Shown one piece after another: positions 26,260 through 36,700 of a DNA stretch of 64,000 bases. Position 1 is the stretch's first letter, and each line of letters starts with the position of its first letter. This DNA is from Marinilabiliales bacterium (GTDB lineage: Bacteria > Bacteroidota > Bacteroidia > Bacteroidales > PUMT01). Position numbers and translations under genes: made by a program. Location of the stretch: assembly GCA_007695015.1 (NCBI GenBank), contig REEN01000057.1:18477-82476 (forward strand), in the 5' to 3' direction. The notes under the pieces were generated by a model, which worked only from the letters and a program-made list of their open reading frames with translations, had not been told where the DNA came from and ran no database searches.

Positions 26260-27240
26260 TCAATGTGGCAAATCAGGCTGCCTGTTTTCGCCCGGCTCAT
26301 GATCCCGGCAATTCGCCGTTGCCCTGAGTGTATTTACCCGGTCCTTTTCAAGCTGCTTCGTCAGAAGTCCGATTGAACCAAAACGCTTCTCATCGCGCAG
26401 GCGTTCGATGAAACTTATCCCTATCACGCTGTCGTATATATCACCTTCAAAGCCTATGATGTGAACCTCAAGAGTTCGCTCCCCGGATGAGTGGGAAAGT
26501 GTGGGCCTGAAACCGATGTTCATCATGCCCGGGTAGCTTGTGCCCCCTATTTCAGTACAAACAGCATACACGCCATCGGCCGGTATAATCTTGCCGGGGT
26601 CCTCCGGAGTTATGTTGGCGGTGGGATACCCTATCGACCTTCCCAGCCGCAGGCCTCCTGTTACCCTGCCCCGGAGGCTGTAGTGCCTGGAAAGCATCCC
26701 TGCAGCTTCCCTTACATTCCCTGCCGAGAGCATCTCCCTTATAAGGGATGAACTGACCGGCCGGTCTCCCCCGGTCACAGAGCCCAGTTGCTCAACTGAA
26801 AAACCATACAGGCGGGCACAGCTTTGCAGGCTCTGATAGTTACCCTCACGCCTGTGCCCGAAATGATGATCAAACCCAAAAACAAGGTGAGCGAGTCCGG
26901 TCCGCTCCACCATGTACTCCCTGATAAAACGGCACGGAGGTATCCTGGAAAACTCGCTGGTGAAGTTGATCACGATCAGATGATCAATGCCGTGTTTGCC
27001 GATCAGGGCGGACTTTTCATCCAGGGTGGTAAGAAATCCGGGATTCTCTCCCCTGCCCCCGGTAACTATTCTTGGGTGAGGGTCGAATGTCACAATTGCT
27101 GATTCTCCACCCGTTTCGACAGCCCGCTTTTTCAGTAATGAAAAGATGGCTGCGTGCCCACGGTGGACGCCATCAAAGACGCCTATTGATATCACAGGTT
27201 TGTTAAGCCTTCCGGGCAATTCGCCTTTATGTACCTTCAA
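26260..27240 (-). CDS. ribF: Bifunctional riboflavin kinase / FAD synthetase
   Basis: Makes FMN and then FAD from riboflavin. The N-terminal FAD synthetase domain shows GVFDGVHRGH, TFDPHP and a SSSLIREMLSAGN block. The C-terminal riboflavin kinase domain shows LRGRVTGGLRLGRSIGYPTANI. The open frame extends upstream into araB, but no ATG lies between the araB stop and the conserved core. TTG 27240 (reading KVHKGELPG next) is the likely start, giving 326 residues. The last approximately 20 residues extend past the usual end. It lies 16 bases downstream of araB, so it is probably co-transcribed with it. Confidence 0.92.
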   Translation of the reverse strand: MKVHKGELPGRLNKPVISIGVFDGVHRGHAAIFSLLKKRAVETGGESAIVTFDPHPRIVTGGRGENPGFLTTLDEKSALIGKHGIDHLIVINFTSEFSRIPPCRFIREYMVERTGLAHLVFGFDHHFGHRREGNYQSLQSCARLYGFSVEQLGSVTGGDRPVSSSLIREMLSAGNVREAAGMLSRHYSLRGRVTGGLRLGRSIGYPTANITPEDPGKIIPADGVYAVCTEIGGTSYPGMMNIGFRPTLSHSSGERTLEVHIIGFEGDIYDSVIGISFIERLRDEKRFGSIGLLTKQLEKDRVNTLRATANCRDHEPGENRQPDLPH

Positions 27241-27256
27241 GTCTTTCTGCTTTGGT

Positions 27257-28933
27257 TCAGTGGTGCAATTTCTCAATTTTTCGGGCGAAATCCAGATATT
27301 TCCTGTATAATTTTGAATAAACCTCTGCAAAGCCTGCCCTTGGTGTATACTCCTTCTCGAATCCGCCGCCCATAACCTTCTGTGCCTCCACGAATGAGCC
27401 GTGCATGCCTGCAGCAACCGATGCAGCCATGGCAGATCCCAGTGCACAGGTCTCATTGCTTTGCACCACCGACACCGGCATATCAAGCACATCGGTCACG
27501 ATCTGCATGACAAAGGGTGACTTCTTTGCTACACCCCCCAGTGCCACCACTCCGTCTATCCTCACGCCCTCGCTCACGAACCTTTCGATAATGGCTCTTG
27601 CCCCAAATGCCGTAGCTTCAACAAGGGCCCTGAATACCGCCGGGGCATCGCTGCCCAGGGTGAGTCCCCCGACAGCCCCCTTAAGCACCTGGCTGGCATC
27701 TGGCGTGCGGCGGCCGTTCAGCCAGTCGACAGCGATCAGTCCGCTCTCCTCCGGATCAACCTTTTCAGCAGCTTCAGCCAGCCGGCCAATAAGATTTGCG
27801 GCAACTTCCTCCCTGAGCTTCTTAAGATCCTCTTCCTGCAGTCCCCCAACACCCGCAGGCAGATTTTCAAGCGGCCACATGAGAAGATCCCTGAACCAGG
27901 CATAAACATCGCCAAAAGCTGACTGTCCCGCCTCCAGCCCTATCATTCCTGGTATTATGGAGCCATCAACCTGGCCGCAAATACCAGGAACAAGCCTGTC
28001 TCCAAACTCGTCGGCAGGCACCGTCACCATATCACAGGTAGAAGTCCCCATCACCTTGCTCATATAATAGGGCCGGATCTCTCCGCCTACCGCCCCGAGG
28101 TGGGCATCAAAGGCGCCAACCCCTACCGTAACACCCCGGGGCAGGCCCAGCCTCTCCGCCCATTCATCGGTCATTATGCCTGCCGCCACATCGCTGGTAT
28201 ATGTATCTGTGTAAAGCCTTTCACGAAGCCCCCTAAGCAGGGGATCCAGTTTCTGAAGGAATTCTTCCGCCGGAAGGCCTTCCCAGTCAGGGTGCCACAT
28301 GGCCTTATGTCCGGCTGCACACCGGCTCCTTTTCACTCCGGCAACCTGGCTGACTCCGGTGAGCAGGGCAGGTATCCAGTCACAATGCTCTATCCATGAC
28401 CATGCCCCTTTGCCTATTTCGCTGTCTTGTCTCAGCACATGCAGTATTTTGGCCCAGAACCACTCAGAGGAGTATATACCGCCTTCGTATTTCGTATAAT
28501 CGGGACCGCCCCAGCTTCTTGCCAGATTGTTAATCTCTTCAGCCTCTTTTACGGCAGTATGGTCCTTCCACAAAATGAACATGGCGTTGGGGTTCTCTTC
28601 ATACCCCGGCTTCAATGCCAGCGGGATGCCAAACTCATCAACTGCAACCGGGGTCGAGCCGGTGGTGTCGGCCGTTATCCCGGCTATATTATCCCTTACT
28701 TCCCGGGGTAACCCTGACAACGCCTGACTGACCGATTTTTCAAGTCCCTCGATATAATCAAGCGGATGCTGCCTGAACATGTTCCTGGCGGGATCACAAT
28801 ACCGTCCCTTTTTCCAGCGGGAATATTCCCATACCCCGGTGCCGGCCTCTTCGCCGGTATTTACATTCACAACAAGCGCCCTGACCGAATCGGTGCCATA
28901 ATCAAGTCCGATAACATATTTTTCCTTATCCAT
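27257..28933 (-). CDS. araB: Ribulokinase
   Basis: A 558-residue FGGY-family kinase phosphorylating L-ribulose to L-ribulose-5-phosphate. Seen: the phosphate-binding IGLDYGTDSVRALVVN, ITADTTGSTPVAVDE, GVGAFDAHLGAVGGEI, the MGTSTCDM block, and the C-terminal FGGY-like region with VVALGGVAKKSPFVMQIV. Length is typical of AraB. It is separated from araA/araD by about 8 kb and instead precedes ribF. It is divergent from the branching-enzyme gene across 138 bases. The palindrome found before the arabinose operon was not seen in this leader. Confidence 0.93.
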   Translation of the reverse strand: MDKEKYVIGLDYGTDSVRALVVNVNTGEEAGTGVWEYSRWKKGRYCDPARNMFRQHPLDYIEGLEKSVSQALSGLPREVRDNIAGITADTTGSTPVAVDEFGIPLALKPGYEENPNAMFILWKDHTAVKEAEEINNLARSWGGPDYTKYEGGIYSSEWFWAKILHVLRQDSEIGKGAWSWIEHCDWIPALLTGVSQVAGVKRSRCAAGHKAMWHPDWEGLPAEEFLQKLDPLLRGLRERLYTDTYTSDVAAGIMTDEWAERLGLPRGVTVGVGAFDAHLGAVGGEIRPYYMSKVMGTSTCDMVTVPADEFGDRLVPGICGQVDGSIIPGMIGLEAGQSAFGDVYAWFRDLLMWPLENLPAGVGGLQEEDLKKLREEVAANLIGRLAEAAEKVDPEESGLIAVDWLNGRRTPDASQVLKGAVGGLTLGSDAPAVFRALVEATAFGARAIIERFVSEGVRIDGVVALGGVAKKSPFVMQIVTDVLDMPVSVVQSNETCALGSAMAASVAAGMHGSFVEAQKVMGGGFEKEYTPRAGFAEVYSKLYRKYLDFARKIEKLHH

Positions 28934-29071
28934 AATCTCAGATTTTTTAAGTTTTCAATATACAATCAAAATATTATTATTCAAAAAACATTAAGTAAAT
29001 TATCACTCTCTCTGCCGGGGTCCCGGATTTTAACTATTTTTACCTTAATAGATCATTAAACGGAGCGACAA

Positions 29072-31099
29072 ATGGAAACACCCGGCATCATAAAAACAGA
29101 CCCCTGGCTTAAGCCCTGGGAAAAAAAGATTGTTGCCAGGCAGAGGAAAGCCGCCTTAATGGAAGAGCAGCTTACCGGCGGGATACCGCTGAAGGAGTTT
29201 GCCAACGGGCACCTTTTTTTCGGGGTTCACCGGGAAGGCGGCAAACTGGTGTTTCGAGAGTGGGCGCCAAACGCTGAGAAGATATTCCTTACAGGAAGCT
29301 TTTCAGACTGGCGTGAGAGCGATGAATATTCATTTTCAAGGTCTGACAACGGTGTATGGGAGCTCAGCCTTGAGTCCGGCATTTTAAACCACACCGGACT
29401 TTACAGGCTTTCGGTCAGCTGGAAGGGAGGCAGGGGGAGCCGCATACCGGCATATGCAAGGAGGGTTGTACAGGACCCCGATACACTTATATTCAATGCC
29501 CAGTACTGGGATCCTCCCGACCCCTATAAACCCGTTAATACTGCTCCTGATCTTTCATCGGGCCCCCTGCTGATATATGAAGCCCATACCGGTATGGCGA
29601 CTGAGGAGCAGAGAACCGGTACATTCAATGAGTTCAGGGAACAGGTGCTGCCATACATACACCGTGCCGGATATAACACAATCCAGCTGATGGCCGTACA
29701 GGAGCATCCGTACTACGGTTCTTTCGGATACCACGTATCCAACTTTTTTGCCGCATCGTCCCGTTTCGGGACACCCGATGAGCTAAGAAGGCTCATCGAT
29801 GATGCCCACGGAATGGGAATGGCAGTGATCATGGACCTGGTCCATTCCCATGCGGTAAAGAATGTGAACGAGGGTCTTGCAGAGCTTGACGGTACCGGCT
29901 GGCAATATTTCCATTCAGGGGCAAGAAGGGAACATGCGGCATGGGATTCACTGTGCTTCAACTACGGCAAACCCGAGGTGGCCCATTTCCTGCTTTCCAA
30001 CTGCAAGTTCTGGATCGATGAGTACGGTTTTGACGGGTACCGTTTTGACGGGGTTACAAGCATGCTCTATCTGGATCACGGACTTGAAAGGAGATTTACC
30101 GGTTATGATGACTATTTTGACGGGAACCAGGACGAAGATGCCATTGCCTACCTGACCCTTGCCGGCAAGCTTATCCACCAGGTAAAGCCGGGGGCATTAT
30201 GCATAGCGGAAGAGATGAGCGGAATGCCCGGACTGGCAGCACCTGCCGAAAATGGCGGCATAGGGTTTGACTACCGGCTGTCAATGGGAATTCCCGATTA
30301 CTGGATAAAGATAATAAAGGAGCTTCCCGATGAAAGATGGAACACGGGGGAGATATGGCACGAGCTTACGCAAAAAAGGGTCGAGGAAAAGACCGTTTCA
30401 TACGCCGAATCGCATGATCAGGCGCTTGTAGGCGACAAGACCATTGCCTTCAGGCTGATGGACAAAGAGATGTACGATCACATGGACAAGTCCTCCCAAT
30501 CCCTTATAATAGACAGGGGCATGGCCCTGCATAAGATGATCAGGCTTGCCACCATAGCTACTGCAGGCGGGGGCTACCTGAACTTCATGGGTAACGAGTT
30601 CGGTCACCCCGAATGGATCGATTTTCCCAGGGAAGGCAATAACTGGTCATATTTCTATGCAAGGAGGCAATGGAGCCTGGCCGGCGACAAAAGGCTGCGG
30701 TACCATCAGCTCGGCGATTTTGACAGGGAAATGATCTCACTGATCAGGAGCGATCCGGCCTGGTACACCTATCAGCAGCATCTTGTGCATAACAATGAAG
30801 TTGACCAGGTCATGGCCTTCACCCGCGGGTCATTGCTTTTTGTGTTTAATTTCAACCCCTCAGCCTCGTTTTCGGGATACGGCATCAAGATGACACCGGG
30901 CCGCTACAGGGTGAAGCTCACTACAGACAAAGCAGAATTCGGGGGTTTCGGACGCATTGATGAAAACATTGAGTATGTAACGGAATGGAACGGCAAGGTT
31001 AATTCGCCCCACTTCCTGAACCTCTATATTCCAAGCCGCACTGCGGTGGTTTTTGAGAAACAGAAGGCCAAAAGCATCTATGACAGGGGTCGGGCCTGA
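29072..31099 (+). CDS. Glycogen branching enzyme of GH13 (eukaryotic-like type)
   Basis: A 675-residue protein. The N-terminal CBM48-like domain (about residues 45-130) contains LVFREWAPNAEKIFLTGSF. The GH13 barrel (about 170-550) has MDLVHSHAVKNVNEGL, FDGYRFDGVTSMLY with the nucleophile aspartate, IAEEMSGMPG with the acid glutamate, and YAESHDQALVGDKT. A C-terminal beta domain follows. The pattern DLVHSHA...FRFDGVTSMLY is that of eukaryotic-type 1,4-alpha-glucan branching enzymes. It should introduce alpha-1,6 branches into glycogen made by the GT3 synthase at 41.8-46.1 kb. It stands alone, divergent from araB. Confidence 0.9.
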   Translation: METPGIIKTDPWLKPWEKKIVARQRKAALMEEQLTGGIPLKEFANGHLFFGVHREGGKLVFREWAPNAEKIFLTGSFSDWRESDEYSFSRSDNGVWELSLESGILNHTGLYRLSVSWKGGRGSRIPAYARRVVQDPDTLIFNAQYWDPPDPYKPVNTAPDLSSGPLLIYEAHTGMATEEQRTGTFNEFREQVLPYIHRAGYNTIQLMAVQEHPYYGSFGYHVSNFFAASSRFGTPDELRRLIDDAHGMGMAVIMDLVHSHAVKNVNEGLAELDGTGWQYFHSGARREHAAWDSLCFNYGKPEVAHFLLSNCKFWIDEYGFDGYRFDGVTSMLYLDHGLERRFTGYDDYFDGNQDEDAIAYLTLAGKLIHQVKPGALCIAEEMSGMPGLAAPAENGGIGFDYRLSMGIPDYWIKIIKELPDERWNTGEIWHELTQKRVEEKTVSYAESHDQALVGDKTIAFRLMDKEMYDHMDKSSQSLIIDRGMALHKMIRLATIATAGGGYLNFMGNEFGHPEWIDFPREGNNWSYFYARRQWSLAGDKRLRYHQLGDFDREMISLIRSDPAWYTYQQHLVHNNEVDQVMAFTRGSLLFVFNFNPSASFSGYGIKMTPGRYRVKLTTDKAEFGGFGRIDENIEYVTEWNGKVNSPHFLNLYIPSRTAVVFEKQKAKSIYDRGRA

Positions 31100-31124
31100 T
31101 CCTGACAGATGGAGTGCATAATGA

Positions 31125-33533
31125 TCATTCAATGTCAAGGGTAAAGGTGGAATAGCCCGGCAATCCGTTACGTCCTATACCCTGAATGGTGAATGTCAGC
31201 CTGTCTGCTCCCTCACTGAAGGGCAGGCGCAGGCCGGCCCTGCCTTTTTCACCCGTTACAATTTCAGGTTCCCAGTAGACGGTCGCTTCCACATCATCGC
31301 CGCTGCGTACGCCGGGCAGGGTTATTCTGTCGCTGTAGAATTCACGGGCTTCGTGGTACCCAAGCATTGACAGCTCCATCACATCTTCCAGGCCGCTGTA
31401 TCCGGGCCTCCTGGTATATGCCAGGATGACCCCGGTACCGCCCCTTACACCAAAGATAGCCGCACTGGTACCCCTGAAGATCTCGACACGCTCAACCTCG
31501 CGGGGGTACATACTCAAAAAGGCGTCCCGGTGCACAAAAGCACCGTCAAGCATGAACCTTGCCTCATTGGAGCCTTGTATGCTTGACGGACCGCGGATGA
31601 TGATCTGGTTACCATCAAAATAGAGTCCGCTAGCCCTGTTTCTCAGAACCTCGAAAAGGGTCCTTTCAGTAAATGTTTCGTAATCGATATAGATGGTCTG
31701 GTCGGGTGTCCCGTAAACCCTGGGCGCTGTTCTCCTCACGGGAGCCCGGGCATATGGTGATCGCCCGGCGCTTCTGTCACGGCTCCAGTTGTCGCCCCGT
31801 GCAACCACCTCGTGCCTCCGGGTATTAACACCCAATTGATACTCGAATTTACCGGCGGACTGCAACGTAAGCTCGAACTCCGGGGGATAGTTGCCCGGCA
31901 GCCGTCGGCTGGAAAGCTCAGCTGCAACCTCTCCCTTATAGAACAGTCCGGAGAACAGGAAATAACCGTTCCTGTCGGTAACGGCTTCATAAAGGCTGTC
32001 ATGACCGCTTCTTATCCTGAGTCTCACGGGATAATTGCTGATGACCTCATCCTTTGAAGGGTCCCTTAGCCTTCCTGCCACAGTGATTCCGGGATCCCCG
32101 GAATATCTTATCTCAGGCAGCACACCGGCGGCAACATCATCCCAGTTAAACCTTCTCCATCCGTAGGTCATAAGAAGCATGTCAGCTACATCTGCCCTGT
32201 CATCCGCCTGCTCAAGATAAACGAGCGGGTCACCGTTCATACCTTCCAGATCGGAGCTGAAGAGGAGATAAGGAACGATGCCTGCCTGTCTGCCGTTTGT
32301 GCCGGATCTGCCGGAAACAGCAGAAAGGGAAAACTCTCCTTCAACGGGGTGACCGTTCTTATCTGTCACGGCCAGGCTCATCTCCATGAACCTGTCGTCT
32401 CCATCTGAAGAGATGCCCACCTCGGGAGCAATATGAAGTGCGTCACCCCTGTCAACGAACAGAAGTCTTTCTGCAACCGGAATGTGATCTGCTGTAAAAA
32501 TGGTAAAATGGGCAATGCCTGAAGGGAACAGCTCCCTGTCAAGTTCCACCTCAAAACTTCCTTCAGATAGAAGGTGGCTGCCCGCGTACCGGGGTTTGCC
32601 CCTGGTATGGCCTACAACAATGAGCTCTTGGGAGTAAAGGGGGTTCTGTGCCGTTACATTGGCGAATACCTGCAGCCTGATCCGTTTTTCATCCTGATCT
32701 GCCCTCAGGACATATCCCTCCTCCAGCAGCTGTGGCAGTTCATAAGTATCTGCCCTATCGCCGTTAACCGACACCCTGGCCCGGTACTCCCCGCCGGCGA
32801 CCGGCTCGAGGTTGAAAACCCCGATCCCCTGCACACCGGTTTCCAGCACAGCGACCACATTTCCTGACCCGTCTGTTATCTCTCCTTTGGCATCATGTCC
32901 CCTCCCGAGTCCATCAAAAGCCCTGAACGCAACCCTGTTGACAGTTCCTGCCACCAGGTTGCCTCCCTCGGGGAAGAATGCAACGTCATATGAACTCTCC
33001 TGCCGGCCCAGTCGCCAGTTGAATATCCGGTTCCTGAATATATCTATCCGGGGGATCATGTTCTCCCATGACGGATTGCTGATATAGAGGTTACTGGTGA
33101 AAAAATTATCCTCACCCGAATTTCTCATCCATGCAGAATAGGCCCTGAGAACATAATTACCTTCAGGCAGGTTTCTGGAGAGCCTGATATCTCCTTTGGC
33201 AACACCATCCCTTGCCAGCAGCAGCCTTATGGCCATCGGTTTCCCGTCGGTACCCAGGAGCTCGACAAAAATGTTGTTCATGCCGGCAGCCGGCCGGTGG
33301 CTTACCGCATCGACAAGGTAAGCCCTGAACCATATTGTTTGTCCCGTCTGATACCCCGACTTATCAAGGTGCAGAAAAACCTTATGGTCGGCCAGGTGTT
33401 CGGTATATGAGTGAAGGTTGGCTGCCAGCACCGAACCGTGGTCATCATCATCTGCCGCCGGCGAAGGCTGGAACAGAAATGCCAGGGTAATGAAAAACAT
33501 CCAAAATATCTTGACTCCCATAACGGAGAACAT
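31125..33533 (-). CDS. Macroglobulin-like/TonB-plug envelope protein without barrel
   Basis: ATG 33533 gives 802 residues with a signal sequence (VKIFWMFFITLAFLF). The N-terminal half shows an alpha-2-macroglobulin MG2-like block (VFLHLDKSGYQTGQTIWFRA, residues about 52-71) and repeated beta domains. Around residue 520 a carboxypeptidase-regulatory-like fold follows. At about 620-700 a TonB-receptor plug appears (TLFEVLRNRASGLYFDG, IIIRGPSSIQGSNEARFMLD, VERVEIFRGTSAAIFGVRGG). Only about 100 residues follow, so no 22-strand barrel can form. Bacteroidetes encode several such proteins. Their role is unknown and may involve envelope docking. It is divergent from the GH78 gene. Confidence 0.82.
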   Translation of the reverse strand: MFSVMGVKIFWMFFITLAFLFQPSPAADDDDHGSVLAANLHSYTEHLADHKVFLHLDKSGYQTGQTIWFRAYLVDAVSHRPAAGMNNIFVELLGTDGKPMAIRLLLARDGVAKGDIRLSRNLPEGNYVLRAYSAWMRNSGEDNFFTSNLYISNPSWENMIPRIDIFRNRIFNWRLGRQESSYDVAFFPEGGNLVAGTVNRVAFRAFDGLGRGHDAKGEITDGSGNVVAVLETGVQGIGVFNLEPVAGGEYRARVSVNGDRADTYELPQLLEEGYVLRADQDEKRIRLQVFANVTAQNPLYSQELIVVGHTRGKPRYAGSHLLSEGSFEVELDRELFPSGIAHFTIFTADHIPVAERLLFVDRGDALHIAPEVGISSDGDDRFMEMSLAVTDKNGHPVEGEFSLSAVSGRSGTNGRQAGIVPYLLFSSDLEGMNGDPLVYLEQADDRADVADMLLMTYGWRRFNWDDVAAGVLPEIRYSGDPGITVAGRLRDPSKDEVISNYPVRLRIRSGHDSLYEAVTDRNGYFLFSGLFYKGEVAAELSSRRLPGNYPPEFELTLQSAGKFEYQLGVNTRRHEVVARGDNWSRDRSAGRSPYARAPVRRTAPRVYGTPDQTIYIDYETFTERTLFEVLRNRASGLYFDGNQIIIRGPSSIQGSNEARFMLDGAFVHRDAFLSMYPREVERVEIFRGTSAAIFGVRGGTGVILAYTRRPGYSGLEDVMELSMLGYHEAREFYSDRITLPGVRSGDDVEATVYWEPEIVTGEKGRAGLRLPFSEGADRLTFTIQGIGRNGLPGYSTFTLDIE

Positions 33534-33788
33534 TTTCAAAGCAACACAAGACCTGTTACTGGCATTTATGCGCTTTACCGGTTTTGATATCTTCTAATAG
33601 AACAGGAACAAACGGCAAAATGTTTTACCGGGGAATAAAAAAACAGGTAAAAGTCACTTCTTTTTGGAAATATCCCTCCAGCCCGGTATATTTATCATCA
33701 AATCAGCTTTGTCTGGTATCCCATCCACCGGCAGGTTTTTATCAACCCGAACTGCCGTGTGGCATTGTTAAACGTAAACCACAAAAAG

Positions 33789-36700
33789 ATGCAAACTGCC
33801 ATGAACAACCGTGCAATGATCCTGATCCTTATCATCAGCATGGCAATGCCCTCCGCCGCCATTATCAGGGCACAGGACCTTGCACCACTTAGTGCCGGGA
33901 ACCTCAAAACCAACTATTACACAAATCCTGTTGGCATTGACACACCCGTGCCGGCATTTTCATGGATCATTTCAGGCGATCTGCAGAATACCCTGCAGAC
34001 AGCCTTCCGAATCCAGTCGGCCCTGTCGCCTGAAAAGCTCGAAGAAGGAGACCTTGTATGGGACAGCCACAGGGTCGAAGCAGGAACCTCAGTGCATAAC
34101 CGGTGGAAAGGCCCCGGACTGGAGCCGGCCACCCGCTATTACTGGAGGGTAAGGGTATGGGATAACCATGGCAGGGTATCGCCGTGGAGCGAGACGGCTT
34201 TTTTTGAGACCGCCCTGCTCAGTCCCCAAAACTGGCAGTCATCCTGGATAGAGCCGGACATTGAAGAGGACTTTTCAGTCTCCCAGCCAGCCCCCATGCT
34301 GCGGTCTGAATTTGATGCCGGTAGCGGGATCGTTTCTGCCAGGGCCTACGTCACCGCACACGGTGTTTACGAGATGCATATCAACGGCCGCAGGGTCGGA
34401 AATGAGCTTTTCTCACCGGGATGGACAAGTTACCACAACAGGCTGCAGTACCAGACTTATGATATAACAGGCCACCTGCAACAGGGAAGCAATGCCGTGG
34501 GTGTATACCTTGGCGACGGATGGTTCAGGGGCTTCATAGGGTGGGGCGACCAGCGCAACTATTACGGAGAGACCCTTGCCCTCCTTGCCCGGATAGAGAT
34601 AACCTATGCAGACGGTTCAACACAGGTCTACGGCACCGGCGAGGAGTGGCGGTCATCAACCGGGCCTATCCTCTGGTCGGATATCTACAACGGCGAATAC
34701 TACGATGCCCGGCTTGAAAAAGAGGGGTGGACGATGCCCGGTTATGATGACGGGGACTGGCATGGGGTAAGGATTGCCGGCCACGGCAAGGAGAAGCTCA
34801 TTGCACAGCAGGGTCCGCCGGTGCTAAAGATACAGGAGCTGAAACCCATCAATATCTTCACCACCCCCGAGGGCGACCTGGTGGCTGACATGGGCCAGAA
34901 CATGATCGGATGGATAAAGCTGCGGGTCGATGGCCCGGCAGGGACCAGGGTCACACTCAGGCATGCAGAGGTACTGGACCGCGAAGGTAACTTCTACACT
35001 GAAAACCTGAGATCGGCCGACCAGACCAACACGTATGTCCTTAAAGGGGGCGGGGAGGAGATATGGGAACCCCGCTTTACCTTCCAGGGCTTCAGGTATG
35101 TTGCCATAGAGGGTTATCCCGGCCGGCTGACACCTGAAGCGCTGACCGGAGTGGTTATTCACTCTGATATGGAGCCGACAGGCCATTTCCAGAGTTCGCA
35201 CACGCTTGTCAACCAGCTGCAGCACAATATCGTGTGGGGGCAGAAGGGTAATTTCCTCGAGGTTCCGACCGACTGCCCACAGAGGGATGAAAGGATGGGG
35301 TGGACAGGCGATATCCAGGTGTTCGCCCCAACCTCCAACATAAACATGAACACTGCCGGTTTCCTGACCAAGTGGCTGGGCGACCTGGCAGCCGACCAGA
35401 ATGAGCAGGGCAGTGTTCCCCATGTGGTGCCCAACGTTCTCGGCGACGGGGCCTACGGTTCAGCAGGATGGGGTGATGCCGCCCTTATAGTGCCATGGTC
35501 ACTTTACAACTACTTTGGCGACACGGGAATCCTGGAAAAACAGTATGAAAGCATGAAGGCCTGGGTTGAGTTCATGAGGAGGCGGGCCGCCACCAACGAC
35601 AGGCCATACCTGTGGGATGTCGATTTCTCCTTCGGCGACTGGCTCTCTTACAGCACCCACAGCAATGCCCATTACCCCGGCGCCTACACTGATTTCCACA
35701 TGATCGCCACCATGTTCTTTGCACGTTCGGCCGACCTGCTTCGCCGATCGGCCATGGTGCTCGGCAAAGATGATGATGCAGAAGAGTACGGCGCCCTGTT
35801 TGAAAAGATAAGGGAGGCGTTCCTTCATGAATACGTCACCGCGGGAGGCAGGGTGATGTCAGATACCCAGACCTCGTACCTTCTTGCCCTGGCCCATAAC
35901 CTGCTGCCTGCAGATAAAATACCGGTGGCCGTTAACCGTCTTGTTGATGATGTAAGGGGCAGGGGTCACCTCACGACAGGCTTCCTCGGCACGCCTCACC
36001 TCAACCCGGTGCTCAGCAGTTACGGTCACCACGATGTTGCATACAACCTGCTTCTCAGGGAGAGCTATCCCTCCTGGCTCTATCCTGTAACCATGGATGC
36101 CACCACCATATGGGAGAGGTGGGATGGCATACAACCCGACGGCTCCTTCCAGAGCGAGGGGATGAACTCCTTTAACCATTATGCCTACGGTGCGATCGGC
36201 GAATGGCTTTTTGAAACTGTCGCAGGTATCAGCCCGGATCCCGGCTCAGGTTACAGAACATCACAGATCAGTCCCATACCGGGCGGGGGGATGGACCATG
36301 CAAGGGCGATGATAGTTACGATGTATGGCAAGCTGGAATCAGCATGGGAGCTTGACGGCAACAGGTTCAGCATTGATGTGGAGGTGCCGCCAAACACCAG
36401 CGCCACACTCACCCTGCCAGCGGCAAGGCTTGAAGATGTCGGCGGCAGCGCCGCCGGGGAATCAAATCCCGGTATCCTGGGCATGTCCCAATCGGGTAAC
36501 GACGTCATTGTCAGGCTGGGATCAGGCCGGTACACCTTTTCATACGAATCGGACGAACTGGCACAACTGGCCGGAAGCCGGGAGCCGGAGATGCAGCCGA
36601 TAGTGCGGACAGGAAACAAGATAGGCGAACTGCTGGCGGTAAAATACTCCCGCGAGATCCTTTACAGGAACCTGCCTGAGCTTACCGGCTCGCCGTGGCT

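Noticed and set aside
27241..27492. Upstream extension of the ribF frame into araB
   Set aside because: Overlaps the araB C-terminus out of frame; TTG 27240 is the only sensible start before the conserved core.
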